Source of the DNA: ZC4RG30 sp035556135
Lineage (GTDB): Bacteria; Pseudomonadota; Gammaproteobacteria; Steroidobacterales; Steroidobacteraceae
Assembly (NCBI GenBank): GCA_035556135.1
Contig: DATMFO010000003.1
Location: forward strand, 62,001-126,000
Direction: 5' to 3'
DNA: 64,000 bases
Shown here: piece after piece, positions 8,339-17,476 of the stretch
Layout: each line of letters begins with the position of its first letter
Position numbering within the stretch: position 1 is the first letter of the stretch
Translations under genes and position numbers: made by a program
The notes under the pieces: generated by a model
Databases searched by the model: none
What the model was told of the DNA's origin: nothing
Seen by the model: the letters and a program-made list of their open reading frames with translations, nothing else

Positions 8339-9238
8339 ATGGATACACAGATGCTGCGCTGGATTACGCGCGATTCGCTGTGGCGCGACCTTGCGATCGC
8401 GGTGAGCCTGGCCCTTCTGGCCGCGGTGGCAGGGGCGCGGGTCGAACTGCACGAGATGCTCTTCGATGCCACGCGGCGCTGGGAACACTTCGAGCTGGAT
8501 GAATGGCCCAGCGCGCTGCTGGTGTTCGCCCTGGCCATGGTGGCGCTGTATGCACGCCGGCATGCACAGCTGCGCCGGGCGCTGGCTGAAAACCGTCGCC
8601 TGGTGCGCCGACTCATCGAGGTTCAGGAGGAGGAGCGCCGTCGGCTCGCGCGCGAGCTGCACGATGAGCTGGGGCAGACACTCAATGCCATCAAGCTGGA
8701 TGTGCTGGCGCTGCCCGACGCTGGTGCCGCGCAGCGCATCGCCACCAGCGTCGATCGTGTGTATGGCGCAGCAGGGGATCTCGTCCGCAGCCTGCGACCG
8801 CCGGCGCTGGATGAACTGGGCCTGTCGGCCGCACTGGAGGCCTGCGTGGATCGCTGGCGGCGATCCCATCCGGGCCTCGCCGTGCAGCTGTCGATGGCCG
8901 GTGAGCTTGACGAGCTGGGAGAAACGCTGAGCCTGGCGCTGTACCGCATCGTGCAGGAAGCGCTCACCAACTGTGTTCGCCATGCCCGCGCCGGCCATTT
9001 CTACATCGACCTCACGCGTGGTGCCGGTGCCGTCGGCGGCGTGCTGCTGGAGATGCGCGATGATGGCCGGGGATTCGATGTGGCAACCGCAGGCCACACG
9101 GGCAGCGGCCTCACCGGCATGCGTGAGCGTGTGGCCCTGCTGGGCGGCCAGTTCGAGCTGTTGTCCGCACCTGGGCAGGGTGTCACGATCCGCATCGAAA
9201 TCCCGGTGCGTGAGGAGGAAGCTTGGGCGAAGCAGTGA
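8339..9238 (+). CDS. NarL/UhpB-type sensor histidine kinase
   Basis: 299 residues. Two hydrophobic helices (about 18-34 and 58-72) bracket a short periplasmic segment, so it has little sensor domain of its own. A coiled linker leads to a HisKA_3 dimerisation domain with phospho-acceptor H108 in RRLARELHDELGQ, and a HATPase_c domain with VQEALTNCVRHA, MRDDGRGFD and GSGLTGMRERV. It is divergent from the TonB receptor (155 bases apart) and overlaps the response regulator gene, forming a two-component pair. The signal is unknown; control of the adjacent receptor is possible but not shown. Confidence 0.88.
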   Translation: MDTQMLRWITRDSLWRDLAIAVSLALLAAVAGARVELHEMLFDATRRWEHFELDEWPSALLVFALAMVALYARRHAQLRRALAENRRLVRRLIEVQEEERRRLARELHDELGQTLNAIKLDVLALPDAGAAQRIATSVDRVYGAAGDLVRSLRPPALDELGLSAALEACVDRWRRSHPGLAVQLSMAGELDELGETLSLALYRIVQEALTNCVRHARAGHFYIDLTRGAGAVGGVLLEMRDDGRGFDVATAGHTGSGLTGMRERVALLGGQFELLSAPGQGVTIRIEIPVREEEAWAKQ

Positions 9239-9876
9239 CGGTGCTGCTGGTGGATGACCACGCGGTGGTGCGCGAGGGTTACCGGCGCCTGCTCGAGAAC
9301 AGTCCCAGCATCCGCGTGGTGGGCGAGGCGGCCGATGCGCAGACCGCCTATCTCGCCTGGCAGGAGCATCACCCGCAGGTGACGGTGATGGACATTGCGC
9401 TGCCTGGCGCCAGCGGCATCGAGGCCCTGCGACGCATCCGTGCGCGCGAGCCGGAGGCGCGCGTGCTGATGTTCAGCATGTATGAAGACCCGGTGTTCGC
9501 CACGCGCGCGCTGCAGGCAGGCGCACGCGGCTATGTCACCAAGGCCGCCGCTCCCCAGGTGCTGGTGGAGGCCGTGCTGGCAGTGGCAGCCGGCAAACCC
9601 TACATCGTTCCGGCAGTGGCACAGGAACTGGCGTTGCGCAGCCTGGCGCCCGAGGACAATGCGGCCGGTGCGTTGTCGCCGCGCGAGTTCGAGGTGCTGC
9701 GCATGCTTGTCGATGGCAAGCCGGTGAGTGAGATCGCGCGCAGCCTGGGCCTGACGGCCAAGACGGTAGCGAATCATCAATCGGCGCTGCGGCAGAAACT
9801 CGGGGCGGGGACAGCCGTGCAGCTGTTGCACGCCGCGGCGCGGCTGGGCCTTGTGCCGGGGACGCCGGCGCCCTGA
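9223..9876 (+). CDS. NarL/LuxR-type response regulator
   Basis: 217 residues. A receiver domain (VTVLLVDDHAVVREGY, phospho-acceptor D57 in VTVMDIALPG, switch lysine in GYVTKAA) is followed by a LuxR-type helix-turn-helix (LSPREFEVLRMLVDGK, then SEIARSLGLTAKTVANHQ). The reading frame overlaps the end of the kinase gene. TTG at 9223 is preceded by GAGGAGGAA at good spacing; GTG at 9235 is an alternative. It is cognate to the kinase at 8339. It is convergent with the MFS gene after it. Confidence 0.9.
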   Translation: MGEAVTVLLVDDHAVVREGYRRLLENSPSIRVVGEAADAQTAYLAWQEHHPQVTVMDIALPGASGIEALRRIRAREPEARVLMFSMYEDPVFATRALQAGARGYVTKAAAPQVLVEAVLAVAAGKPYIVPAVAQELALRSLAPEDNAAGALSPREFEVLRMLVDGKPVSEIARSLGLTAKTVANHQSALRQKLGAGTAVQLLHAAARLGLVPGTPAP

Positions 9877-9894
9877 AGGCAGCCCACGGGCTAC

Positions 9895-11103
9895 TCAGCG
9901 TGGCCGTGTGCTGATCCCCTGCAGCCAGGCGCTCTTGAGCAGCCCGAGCAGGGCGAGCACGCAAAACAGCGCACCGGCATAGAAGGTAAATGCCGCGCCA
10001 AACTGATCCCAGAGAAGTCCTGCGACCGCACTGGCGATGAGCAGCGCGACGCCACTGACCAGGTTGAAGACCCCGTAGGCTGTACCGCGCAGGTCGGCAG
10101 GGGCGGTGTCCGCCACCATCGTGGCCAGCAACCCCTGGGTCATGCCCATGTGCACGCCCCATAGCGCTACACCCGCGATGACCGTGGTCCAGTGGTCATT
10201 GCTGGCCAGGACCAGATCGGCGCAGATGAGTACAACCATGCCCCAGGCCAGCAAGGTCTTGTGGTTGATGCGATCGGACAGCTTGCCGAAAGGGTAGGCC
10301 GCGCCGGCATAAACCAGATTCATGGCGACCATCACCAGCGGCACCAGTGCCACCGGAATGCCGCCTTGCTGGGCACGAAGCACCAGGAATGCCTCGCTGA
10401 ACCTTGCCAGGGTGAACGCTGCGCCGACGACGACCACCCACCAATATGCGGGGCTGAGCCGCATGATATTGGCGCGGCGAACCGGATTGGTCTTCCTTGC
10501 TTCCAGATGCCGTTCGGGTTCGCGCACCCCGAAAACCAGCAGCAGTACAGCCAGCGTGGCAGGTATCACCGCAACCCAGAAGACTGCGCGGAAGTCGTTG
10601 GCCCAGAGCAGCATCAGGCCAACGGCCAGTAATGGACCCACGAAGGCGCCGACCGTATCCAGCGACTGCCGCAACCCGAAGGCGGCACCCCGGACTTCCC
10701 GGGGGGTGATGTCCGCCACCAGTGCATCGCGCGGCGCGCCGCGAATCCCCTTGCCGATCCGATCAAGAAAGCGCGCCGTGAGCACCATGCCGACGGAGGG
10801 GGCCAATGCGAACAGCGGCTTGGTCAGCGCACCCAGCGCATAACCGGCCACCGCCAGGCCCTTGCGCCTGCCCAGATAATCGCTGAGCGCGCCGGAAAAC
10901 ACCTTGACGACGAGCGCAGTGGATTCAGCCACTCCCTCAATCAGGCCTATGGTCAATGCACTGGCACCCAGGACCCCCGCCATGAACAGCGGCAGCAGGC
11001 TGTGGATCATTTCCGATGAGATATCCATCAGCATGCTGACAAAGCCCAGCGCCCACACACCCGCGGGTATGTTGCTGAATGCCGCCTTGCTCTTGCTGCT
11101 CAT
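9895..11103 (-). CDS. MFS transporter of unknown substrate
   Basis: 402 residues with twelve predicted membrane segments. The loop motif is GALSDYLGRRKGLAVAGY and a second signature is FLDRIGKGIRGAPRDALVAD, found in a widespread bacterial MFS group without firm substrate. The start MSSKSKAAFSNIPAGVWALG at 11103 is chosen because upstream sequence holds the tRNA-Ala terminator. It is not similar to the AAHS transporter at 3074. Efflux is likely, but nothing in the sequence fixes the substrate. Confidence 0.8.
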   Translation of the reverse strand: MSSKSKAAFSNIPAGVWALGFVSMLMDISSEMIHSLLPLFMAGVLGASALTIGLIEGVAESTALVVKVFSGALSDYLGRRKGLAVAGYALGALTKPLFALAPSVGMVLTARFLDRIGKGIRGAPRDALVADITPREVRGAAFGLRQSLDTVGAFVGPLLAVGLMLLWANDFRAVFWVAVIPATLAVLLLVFGVREPERHLEARKTNPVRRANIMRLSPAYWWVVVVGAAFTLARFSEAFLVLRAQQGGIPVALVPLVMVAMNLVYAGAAYPFGKLSDRINHKTLLAWGMVVLICADLVLASNDHWTTVIAGVALWGVHMGMTQGLLATMVADTAPADLRGTAYGVFNLVSGVALLIASAVAGLLWDQFGAAFTFYAGALFCVLALLGLLKSAWLQGISTRPR

Positions 11104-11144
11104 GGATGAAAGCCGCACGAACCTGCAGGTTCGCGGCACTTCAA

Positions 11145-11177
11145 GAAAAATGCCCAACTGCATACACAGTTGGGCAT
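11145..11177 (-). terminator. Intrinsic terminator of the tRNA-Ala gene
   Basis: Read on the minus strand immediately after the tRNA: an 11-bp perfect stem (ATGCCCAACTG / CAGTTGGGCAT, 11150-11160 and 11167-11177) with a 6-base loop, followed by TTTTC. This is the only textbook Rho-independent terminator I see in the window. It also separates the tRNA from the MFS gene starting at 11103. Confidence 0.85.
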
Positions 11178-11183
11178 CGGTTC

Positions 11184-11259
<76 letters not shown>

Positions 11260-11411
11260 ACGCGAGGGCGCGTATTCTAGGGGTAGCCACCGCACTGCGC
11301 CAGCCGAACCCCGGGAATAATTCCCGACCATTCCACCGGATGGGTTCCCGGCGGACGGGTCCGCTACAGTCAGCCCCCGTCATTGTTGTCCTCAAGAGGT
11401 CCCGCGCACTC

Positions 11412-12551
11412 ATGCTCAAGGGTCACAGGTCCGCCGGCGTCCGTTCCATCGCCATCTTCCTGCCGCTGCTGCTGCTGGCAGCCTGCGGCAAGTCTTCCTC
11501 ATCCGGTGGGGACGCAGCGCCGGCCACCGGTACAGGCCATACCCCGCCGCAGCCGCTGCACCAGCCCGGCGCTGTGCCACCCCTGGAAGCGGGCGGCTAC
11601 CGGGTGCTGGTGACCAATGAGCGCTCGGGCGACCTGGCCGTGATCGACGGCCCGAGCCGCCAGCTGCTGGCGCTGCTGCCGCTGGGCAAGCGGCCGCGCG
11701 GCCTGAAAGTCTCCCCGGACCACAAGCTGCTCTACGTGGCCTTGAGTGGTTCTCCCATCGCACCGCCCGGCGTGGATGAAGACACGCTGCCCCCGGCGGA
11801 CAAGGCCGCGGATGGCATCGGGGTGGTGGACCTGGAGACCCTCACGCTCAAGACGGTGCTGCACGGCGTATCTGATCCGGAGCAGCTGGCAGTGAGCGCG
11901 GACGGCACGAAGCTGTACATCGCCAGCGAGGATACGGGCCAGGCCGTGATCCTGGAGGCCGCCACGGGTCGCCAGATTGCCAGCATGCCGGTGGGCGGCG
12001 AGCCCGAAGGCGTCACGCTGAGCCCCGACGGGCGCTGGGTGTACATGTCCTCCGAGGAGGACCACCAGATTGCCGTGATCGATACCAGCACCGACAAGGT
12101 GGTGGCCACGCTGGAGGTGGGCCAGCGGCCGCGCTTCACCGAGTTCAGTGACGACGGCGCGCTGGCCTTCGTCTCGGGCGAGAACGACGGCACCATCACC
12201 GTGGCAGATGCGCGTGCGCACCGGGTGCTGCGCACCTGGAAGCTGGAGGGCGACACCCTGGTGCGCCCCGTTGGCATGACGGTGTCGCACGACGGCAAGC
12301 TGCTCTACACGGTGACCGGCCGCGGCAAGACCCTGCTGGCCATCGACGTGGAAACCGGCGCGCAGAAGGCATCAGTGGAAGTGGGGCCCAGGCCCTGGGG
12401 CGTGGCCATCAGCCCGGATGGCGGCACGCTGTTCACGGCCAACGGCAGTTCCCATGACGTATCGGTGGTGGATGCGGCCACCATGCAGGTGACGGCACGG
12501 ATTCCGGTGGGCGAGAGCCCCTGGGGCCTGGTCATCCTCACGCCCCGCTGA
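11412..12551 (+). CDS. Beta-propeller lipoprotein (YVTN/PQQ-catabolism type)
   Basis: 379 residues with a lipoprotein signal (IFLPLLLLAACGKSSSS; lipobox LAAC). The mature part is a YVTN-like propeller of repeated blades such as RVLVTNERSGDLAVIDG, KLYIASEDTGQAVILEA, WVYMSSEEDHQIAVIDT and TLFTANGSSHDVSVVDA. This architecture matches the family annotated as PQQ-dependent catabolism-associated beta-propeller protein. It lies about 10 kb from the PQQ dehydrogenase, so a functional link is possible but unproven. No catalytic residues can be pointed to; a periplasmic binding or scaffold role is likely. Confidence 0.75.
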   Translation: MLKGHRSAGVRSIAIFLPLLLLAACGKSSSSGGDAAPATGTGHTPPQPLHQPGAVPPLEAGGYRVLVTNERSGDLAVIDGPSRQLLALLPLGKRPRGLKVSPDHKLLYVALSGSPIAPPGVDEDTLPPADKAADGIGVVDLETLTLKTVLHGVSDPEQLAVSADGTKLYIASEDTGQAVILEAATGRQIASMPVGGEPEGVTLSPDGRWVYMSSEEDHQIAVIDTSTDKVVATLEVGQRPRFTEFSDDGALAFVSGENDGTITVADARAHRVLRTWKLEGDTLVRPVGMTVSHDGKLLYTVTGRGKTLLAIDVETGAQKASVEVGPRPWGVAISPDGGTLFTANGSSHDVSVVDAATMQVTARIPVGESPWGLVILTPR

Positions 12552-12564
12552 TCGCCGCCGGCAC

Positions 12565-12594
12565 CGCCTTGCACGCCCTCAGGTGAGCAAGGCG
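12565..12594. terminator. Hairpin between convergent lipoprotein and crcB genes
   Basis: CGCCTTGC and GCAAGGCG form an 8-bp perfect stem with a 14-base loop that holds the crcB stop codon. It could serve both converging genes. No U-tract is seen. Confidence 0.4.
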
Positions 12595-12962
12595 CGCGCT
12601 GCGAGCAGTCCTGCGATTGCGGCCGCCACCGACGCGCACACATGCACCAGCGCGATGGCGGCAGCCAGCCATACGCGCTGCGCATCCAGCGACTGAACCA
12701 CCTCCAGCGAGAACGCAGAGAACGTCGTCAGGCCGCCGAGGAATCCGACCAGCAGCAGGGGACGCAGCACCGGGTCCAGGTCGACCCGGGCACCCAGCAG
12801 CCCCAGCAGCGCTCCGGCTGCACCGCAGCCGACCACGTTGGCGGCCAGCGTGCCCAGTGGCATGGGGGCAAGCAGAGGATTGAGCCAATGGTTGAGTATC
12901 AGGCGCACCACGCCACCGGTGCCCGCGCCGGCAAATACCAGCGCGATGTTCTGTGGATTCAT
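12579..12962 (-). CDS. crcB: Fluoride ion channel/exporter CrcB (Fluc)
   Basis: 127 residues with four hydrophobic helices, the usual size for this dual-topology dimeric fluoride channel of the inner membrane. Family signatures GAGTGGVVRLILN near the start and GFLGGLTTFSAFSLE (the phenylalanine-rich ion pathway and central sodium site) are visible. Only 30 bases separate its ATG from the divergent tRNA-Arg gene, and I see no fluoride riboswitch there. It is a single gene with no operon partner. Confidence 0.92.
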   Translation of the reverse strand: MNPQNIALVFAGAGTGGVVRLILNHWLNPLLAPMPLGTLAANVVGCGAAGALLGLLGARVDLDPVLRPLLLVGFLGGLTTFSAFSLEVVQSLDAQRVWLAAAIALVHVCASVAAAIAGLLAARALLT

Positions 12963-12992
12963 GCCCGCAGGTTATCATTGCGCCCCTCACAA

Positions 12993-13067
12993 GCCCCTGT
13001 AGTTGAACGGATACAACGGCCCCCTCCTAAGGGGCAGGTCTGGGTTCAATTCCCGGCGGGGGCGCCA
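12993..13067 (+). tRNA. tRNA-Arg (anticodon CCT)
   Basis: 75 bases with encoded CCA. The acceptor stem GCCCCTG/CGGGGGC has one T-G wobble. The anticodon stem GCCCC/GGGGC surrounds loop CTCCTAA, giving anticodon CCT, which reads AGG. The T-loop is TTCAATT. This isoacceptor gene is often a target for integrating elements, but no integrase or duplicated 3' end is seen nearby. Confidence 0.92.
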
Positions 13068-13176
13068 CATGCTGCTGTAGGACGATGCTGCGGCGGGCGC
13101 GTGCCTTCCGTGCGTAGTGGCTGCAAGTTGCCACGGGTAATATCGCAGGCACAGGCTGGAGCAAGGTGCCACAACC

Positions 13177-14760
13177 ATGAAAACGCGAATCCGACCCGCC
13201 TACCTGTGTGCCGTGCTGCTGCTGGCGGTGGCCTGCGGCACCAACCCGGTGACCGGCAAGCGCGAGATCCAGTTCGTCTCCCAGGCGCAGGAAATCCAGA
13301 TCGGGCAGCAGAACTATGCGCCCATGCGCCAGAGCGAGGGCGGCGACTACGAGGTCCTGCCGGAGCTGACCGCCTACGTGAACGAGGTGGGCCAGAAGCT
13401 GGTGGCGGTGTCCGACGGGATCCTGGTGAAGCCGCGTGACCTGCCGTTCGAATTCACGGTGCTGAACAACTCCGTGCCCAATGCCTGGGCGCTGCCGGGC
13501 GGCAAGATCGCCATCAATCGCGGCCTGCTGACCGAGCTGCGCAACGAGGCCGAGCTGGCCGCGGTACTGGGGCACGAGATCGTGCATTCGCTGGCGCGAC
13601 ACGGCGCGCAGGCACAGGAGCGCGGCACCCTTTCGCAGGTGGGCCTGGTGGCCGCGCAGATCGGCGCCGTGATGGGCGACATGGACGAGCAGACCGCAGG
13701 CCTGCTGCTCACCGGCGCCAGCGTGGGTGTGCAGCTGATCCACACCCGCTACGGCCGCGGCGCCGAGCTGGAGAGCGACCTCTACGGCACGCGCCTGATG
13801 AAGGCGGCCGGCTACGATCCGACTGCGGCGGTGACCTTGCAGGAAACCTTCGTGCGCCTCTCGGAAGGTCGCAAGTCCAGCTGGCTGGAAGGCCTGTTCG
13901 CCTCGCATCCTCCGTCGCAGGAGCGGGTGCAGAAGAACCGCGAGACTGCAGCGCAGCTCGGTGCCACGGGTGACCTGGGGCAGCAGCGCTTCCAGGCGAA
14001 GGTCGCCCCGCTGCTGCAGATGAAGCCGGCCTACGACAAATACGACCAGGCGCTGGCCGCCATGCAGAAGAAGGACGTGGCCACGGCCAAGTCACTGGCC
14101 GCTGATGCCGCGCGCCAGGTGCCGCGCGAGGCGCAGTTTCACCAGCTGCTGGGCGACATCGCGGTGAGCGAGAAGAATTACCAGGAGGCGCTGGCGCACT
14201 TCCAGCGTGCCCAGCAGAACAACGACGACTACTTCGGCTCCTGGCTGGGCGCCGGCGTGGCGCAGTACCGGCTGGGCAACAAGACCCAGGCCAGGCAGAG
14301 CCTGCAGCGCAGCTACGACCTGCTGCCCACCGCGCCAGCGGCGCTTTACCTGGGCAACCTGCTGCGTGATGCCGGTGATGTGGACAGCGCCATGAAGTAC
14401 TACCAGGCTGCCGCCACTTCGGACAGTAGCATCGGGCAGGAGGCAGCGCGCGAAGCCGTGCTGGTCGACCTGCCGCGCAATCCCGGCAATTACGTGGCCG
14501 CGCAGGTGGCCCGCGACGGACAGGGCCGGCCGGTGATGGCGGTACTCAACCGTGCGCCGGTGGCGCTGTCATCCATCGTGATCACGCCGGTGCGCGTGGG
14601 CGCCGACGGGCGCGCGGTGGCGCAAGGCCAGCAGGTGACCATTCGCGGTCCGGTGGCTGCGGGCGCGCAAGCGGCAGCGGATGCCGGACTGGGTGGCCTC
14701 AGCGCCGAGCAGCTTGGCGCGGTGCGCTTCCGCATCGACTCGGCGCGCGTGGCGCAGTAA
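13177..14760 (+). CDS. M48-family zinc metalloprotease lipoprotein with TPR region
   Basis: 527 residues. An N-terminal lipoprotein signal ends at C20 (LLLAVACGTNPVTG). The Peptidase_M48 domain has the zinc motif VLGHEIVHSLA (H133, E134, H137) and the third ligand in AELESDLYGTRLM. A C-terminal half with TPR-like helices (about residues 280-400) precedes an unassigned tail rich in glycine and valine. This plan resembles BepA/LoiP-type periplasmic proteases that act in outer-membrane protein quality control. It stands alone, convergent with cysQ three bases downstream. Confidence 0.88.
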   Translation: MKTRIRPAYLCAVLLLAVACGTNPVTGKREIQFVSQAQEIQIGQQNYAPMRQSEGGDYEVLPELTAYVNEVGQKLVAVSDGILVKPRDLPFEFTVLNNSVPNAWALPGGKIAINRGLLTELRNEAELAAVLGHEIVHSLARHGAQAQERGTLSQVGLVAAQIGAVMGDMDEQTAGLLLTGASVGVQLIHTRYGRGAELESDLYGTRLMKAAGYDPTAAVTLQETFVRLSEGRKSSWLEGLFASHPPSQERVQKNRETAAQLGATGDLGQQRFQAKVAPLLQMKPAYDKYDQALAAMQKKDVATAKSLAADAARQVPREAQFHQLLGDIAVSEKNYQEALAHFQRAQQNNDDYFGSWLGAGVAQYRLGNKTQARQSLQRSYDLLPTAPAALYLGNLLRDAGDVDSAMKYYQAAATSDSSIGQEAAREAVLVDLPRNPGNYVAAQVARDGQGRPVMAVLNRAPVALSSIVITPVRVGADGRAVAQGQQVTIRGPVAAGAQAAADAGLGGLSAEQLGAVRFRIDSARVAQ

Positions 14761-14763
14761 GGC

Positions 14764-15576
14764 TCAGCGCGGCCAGCGCCGCCAGAACTGCGGATCGCCG
14801 TAGGCCAGGAACTTCGGGTTGAGCAGGTCCGGCTTGTTGTAGCGCAGGGCGAGTCCATCGGCGAGGCTGACCACCTGGCCGCCGGCTGCCTCGACGATGG
14901 CCTGTCCCGCCGCGATATCCCATTCGGAAGATCCGCCCAGCCGGGGATAAACGTCCGCCGCGCCATCGGCGATGAGACACAGCTTGATGGAACTGCCTGC
15001 TGCGCGCAGCTCGTGCGGCCCCAGCGCGGCCAGGGCGGCAGCCAGCTTCGGGGATTCATGCGAGCGGCTGCCAAGCACCTGGAAGGGCGGCAGGGCCACG
15101 CGCCTGACCGCGATGGGAAGTGGCGGGCGATCGCCGCTTTCGCGCCACGCGCCTGTGCCGGGGATGCCCGAATAGGTGGTGTCGGAGACCGGGACGTGCA
15201 CCACGCCCAGCACCGGGCGGTTGTCCCGTATCAAGGCAATATTGACGGTGAACTCGCCGTTGCGGGCGATGAACTCCTTCGTGCCGTCCAGTGGATCCAC
15301 CAGCCAGTAGCTTCGCCAGTGCTGGCGCTGTTCCCAGCTGACGGTATCGGCCGATTCCTCCGACAGCAGCGGCAGTGCCGGTGTGAGGCGCGCCAGCCTT
15401 GCTGCAATCAGGTGGTGGGCGCGCAGGTCAGCCTCGGTGAGCGGTGATGCATCCTGCTTGGCCTGCGACTGGAAGTCGGTGCCATATACCTCGAGGATCT
15501 GCTGGCCGGCAGCGCGCGCGATGGCCCGCACGGCCGACAGCAGCTCAGAGTCCGGCGAGGGGGTTGTTGTAGGCAT
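14764..15576 (-). CDS. cysQ: 3'(2'),5'-bisphosphate nucleotidase CysQ
   Basis: 270 residues of the inositol-monophosphatase superfamily. Metal-binding motif WLVDPLDGTKEF and the second motif SSEWDIAAGQAIVEAAGG are intact. It removes the 3' phosphate of PAP/PAPS made during sulfate assimilation. The ATG at 15576 lies inside the end of cysNC, so the two genes overlap by about 32 bases; a TTG at 15582 is also in frame. The position as last gene of cysD-cysNC-cysQ fits the role. Confidence 0.92.
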   Translation of the reverse strand: MPTTTPSPDSELLSAVRAIARAAGQQILEVYGTDFQSQAKQDASPLTEADLRAHHLIAARLARLTPALPLLSEESADTVSWEQRQHWRSYWLVDPLDGTKEFIARNGEFTVNIALIRDNRPVLGVVHVPVSDTTYSGIPGTGAWRESGDRPPLPIAVRRVALPPFQVLGSRSHESPKLAAALAALGPHELRAAGSSIKLCLIADGAADVYPRLGGSSEWDIAAGQAIVEAAGGQVVSLADGLALRYNKPDLLNPKFLAYGDPQFWRRWPR

Positions 15577-17476
15577 AGGCAATCACGCCGGCTTTGTCGA
15601 GTTCTTCGATGATGCGCTCGGCGGCGGCCGCTGCGGTTTCTTCGGCCGTGCGGATGGTGATCTCCGGCGATTCGGGCACCTCGTAGGGCGAGTCGATGCC
15701 GGTGAAGTTGGGCAGCTGGCCGCTGCGCGCCTTGCGGTAGAGGCCCTTCGGATCGCGCTTCTCGGCTTCGGCAAGCGGCGTGTCGACGAAGATCTCGTAG
15801 AACTCGCCTTCGCCCAGCAGTCCGCGCGCCATGCGCCGTTCGGAGCGGAACGGGGAGATGAAGGACACCAGCACGATCAGGCCCGCATCCACCATCAGTC
15901 GCGTCACCTCGGCCACGCGGCGGATGTTCTCCACCCGGTCGGCATCGGTGAATCCCAGGTCGCGGTTGAGGCCGTGGCGGATGTTGTCGCCGTCGAGCAG
16001 GTAGGTGTGGCGGCCCAGCGAGTGCAGTCGCTTCTCCACCAGGTTGGCGATGGTGGACTTGCCCGAGCCTGAGAGGCCGGTGAACCACAGAGCGCAGGCG
16101 CGCTGGCCCTTCAGCTGCGAGCGGGCGGCGCGGTCCACATCCAGCGCCTGCCAGTGCACGTTGTCCGCGCGGCGCAGCGCGGACTGCAGCAATCCAGCGC
16201 CCACCGTGTCATTCGACAGCTTGTCGATGAGGATGAACCCGCCGGTCTCGCGGTTGCGCGAATACAGGTCGAAGGCGATCGGCCGGTCCAGGCTCACCTG
16301 GCAGACGCCGATCTCGTTGAGTTCCAGCTGCTGGGCGGCCTGCTCGTCCAGCGTGTTCACGTTCACGCGGTGGCGCGGCGTGGAGATCGTGGCATTCACG
16401 GTGCGCGTGCCGATCTTCAGCAGGTACTGGCGGCCGGGCAGCATGGGCTGCTCGTGCATCCAGATGAGGGTGGTGAGGAACTGGTCGGCCACCTCCGGCA
16501 GGTCCGTGGCCGCGGCGATCAGGTCGCCGCGCGAGATGTCGATCTCGCGGTCCAGCGTCAGCGTGATGGATTGACCTGCCACGGCCTGCTGCAGGTCGCC
16601 ATCATGCGTGACGATGCGCGCCACGCGCGCTTCCACCCCGGCGGGCAGGGCGCGGATGCGATCGCCCACGGTCACCTTGCCGCCGGCGATCTGGCCGGCG
16701 AAGCCGCGGAAGTCCTGGTTCGGGCGGCTGACCCACTGTACCGGCAGGCGCAGCGGCAGGTTCTGCAGGTCGTCTTCGACCTGCACGGATTCCAGGTGCT
16801 GCAGCAGCGCCGGACCCCGGTACCAGGGCATGTTGGCGCTGCGCTCGGTCATGTTGTCGCCCTTCAGGGCGGACATGGGAATGCAGGTGATGTTGGTGAG
16901 GCCGAGCTGGCGCGCAAAGGACTGGTACTCGGTGACGATGGCGTCGTAGGTGGACTGCTGGTAGCCCACCGCATCCATCTTGTTCACCGCCAGCACCACG
17001 TGGCGGATGCCCAGCAGCGAGACGATGTAGCTGTGCCGGCGCGTCTGCGTGAGCACACCCTTGCGCGCGTCGATCAGGATCACCGCCAGGTCCGCCGTGG
17101 AGGCACCGGTGACCATGTTGCGCGTGTACTGCTCGTGGCCCGGGGTGTCGGCGACGATGAACTTGCGCTTCTCGGTGGAGAAGAAGCGGTAGGCCACGTC
17201 GATGGTGATGCCCTGTTCCCGCTCGGCGGCCAGGCCGTCGACCAGCAGCGCGAAATCCAGGTCCTCGCCCTGCGTGCCCACCTTCTTCGAGTCGGCCGCA
17301 AGCTGCGCCAGCTGGTCCTCGTAGACCAGCTTGGATTCGTACAGCAGCCGGCCGATCAGCGTGCTCTTGCCATCATCCACGCTGCCGCAGGTGATGAAGC
17401 GCAGCAGGTCCTTGTGTTCATGCGTGCGCAGGTAGGAGAGGATGTCCTGGCCGGAGAGGTCGATCGCGTGGGCCAT
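15545..17476 (-). CDS. cysNC: Bifunctional sulfate adenylyltransferase subunit 1 / APS kinase (CysNC)
   Basis: 643 residues. The N-terminal CysN GTPase has P-loop GSVDDGKSTLIGRLL, switch DTPGHEQYTRN and NKMD. It drives ATP sulfurylase activity with CysD. From about residue 450 a CysC domain follows, with P-loop GLSGSGKST, DGDNIRHGLNRDLGF and the lid segment PFRSERRMAR, phosphorylating APS to PAPS. The fusion is common in proteobacteria. Its ATG overlaps the cysD stop (TGATG), and its 3' end overlaps cysQ. It is cytoplasmic. Confidence 0.95.
   Translation of the reverse strand: MAHAIDLSGQDILSYLRTHEHKDLLRFITCGSVDDGKSTLIGRLLYESKLVYEDQLAQLAADSKKVGTQGEDLDFALLVDGLAAEREQGITIDVAYRFFSTEKRKFIVADTPGHEQYTRNMVTGASTADLAVILIDARKGVLTQTRRHSYIVSLLGIRHVVLAVNKMDAVGYQQSTYDAIVTEYQSFARQLGLTNITCIPMSALKGDNMTERSANMPWYRGPALLQHLESVQVEDDLQNLPLRLPVQWVSRPNQDFRGFAGQIAGGKVTVGDRIRALPAGVEARVARIVTHDGDLQQAVAGQSITLTLDREIDISRGDLIAAATDLPEVADQFLTTLIWMHEQPMLPGRQYLLKIGTRTVNATISTPRHRVNVNTLDEQAAQQLELNEIGVCQVSLDRPIAFDLYSRNRETGGFILIDKLSNDTVGAGLLQSALRRADNVHWQALDVDRAARSQLKGQRACALWFTGLSGSGKSTIANLVEKRLHSLGRHTYLLDGDNIRHGLNRDLGFTDADRVENIRRVAEVTRLMVDAGLIVLVSFISPFRSERRMARGLLGEGEFYEIFVDTPLAEAEKRDPKGLYRKARSGQLPNFTGIDSPYEVPESPEITIRTAEETAAAAAERIIEELDKAGVIAYAYNNPLAGL

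Noticed and set aside
12963..12992. Fluoride riboswitch upstream of crcB
   Set aside because: Only 30 bases separate crcB from the divergent tRNA; there is no space and no conserved fluoride aptamer sequence.
12993..13067. Attachment site for an integrated element in tRNA-Arg
   Set aside because: No integrase, no repeated 3' end of the tRNA and only core genes follow.
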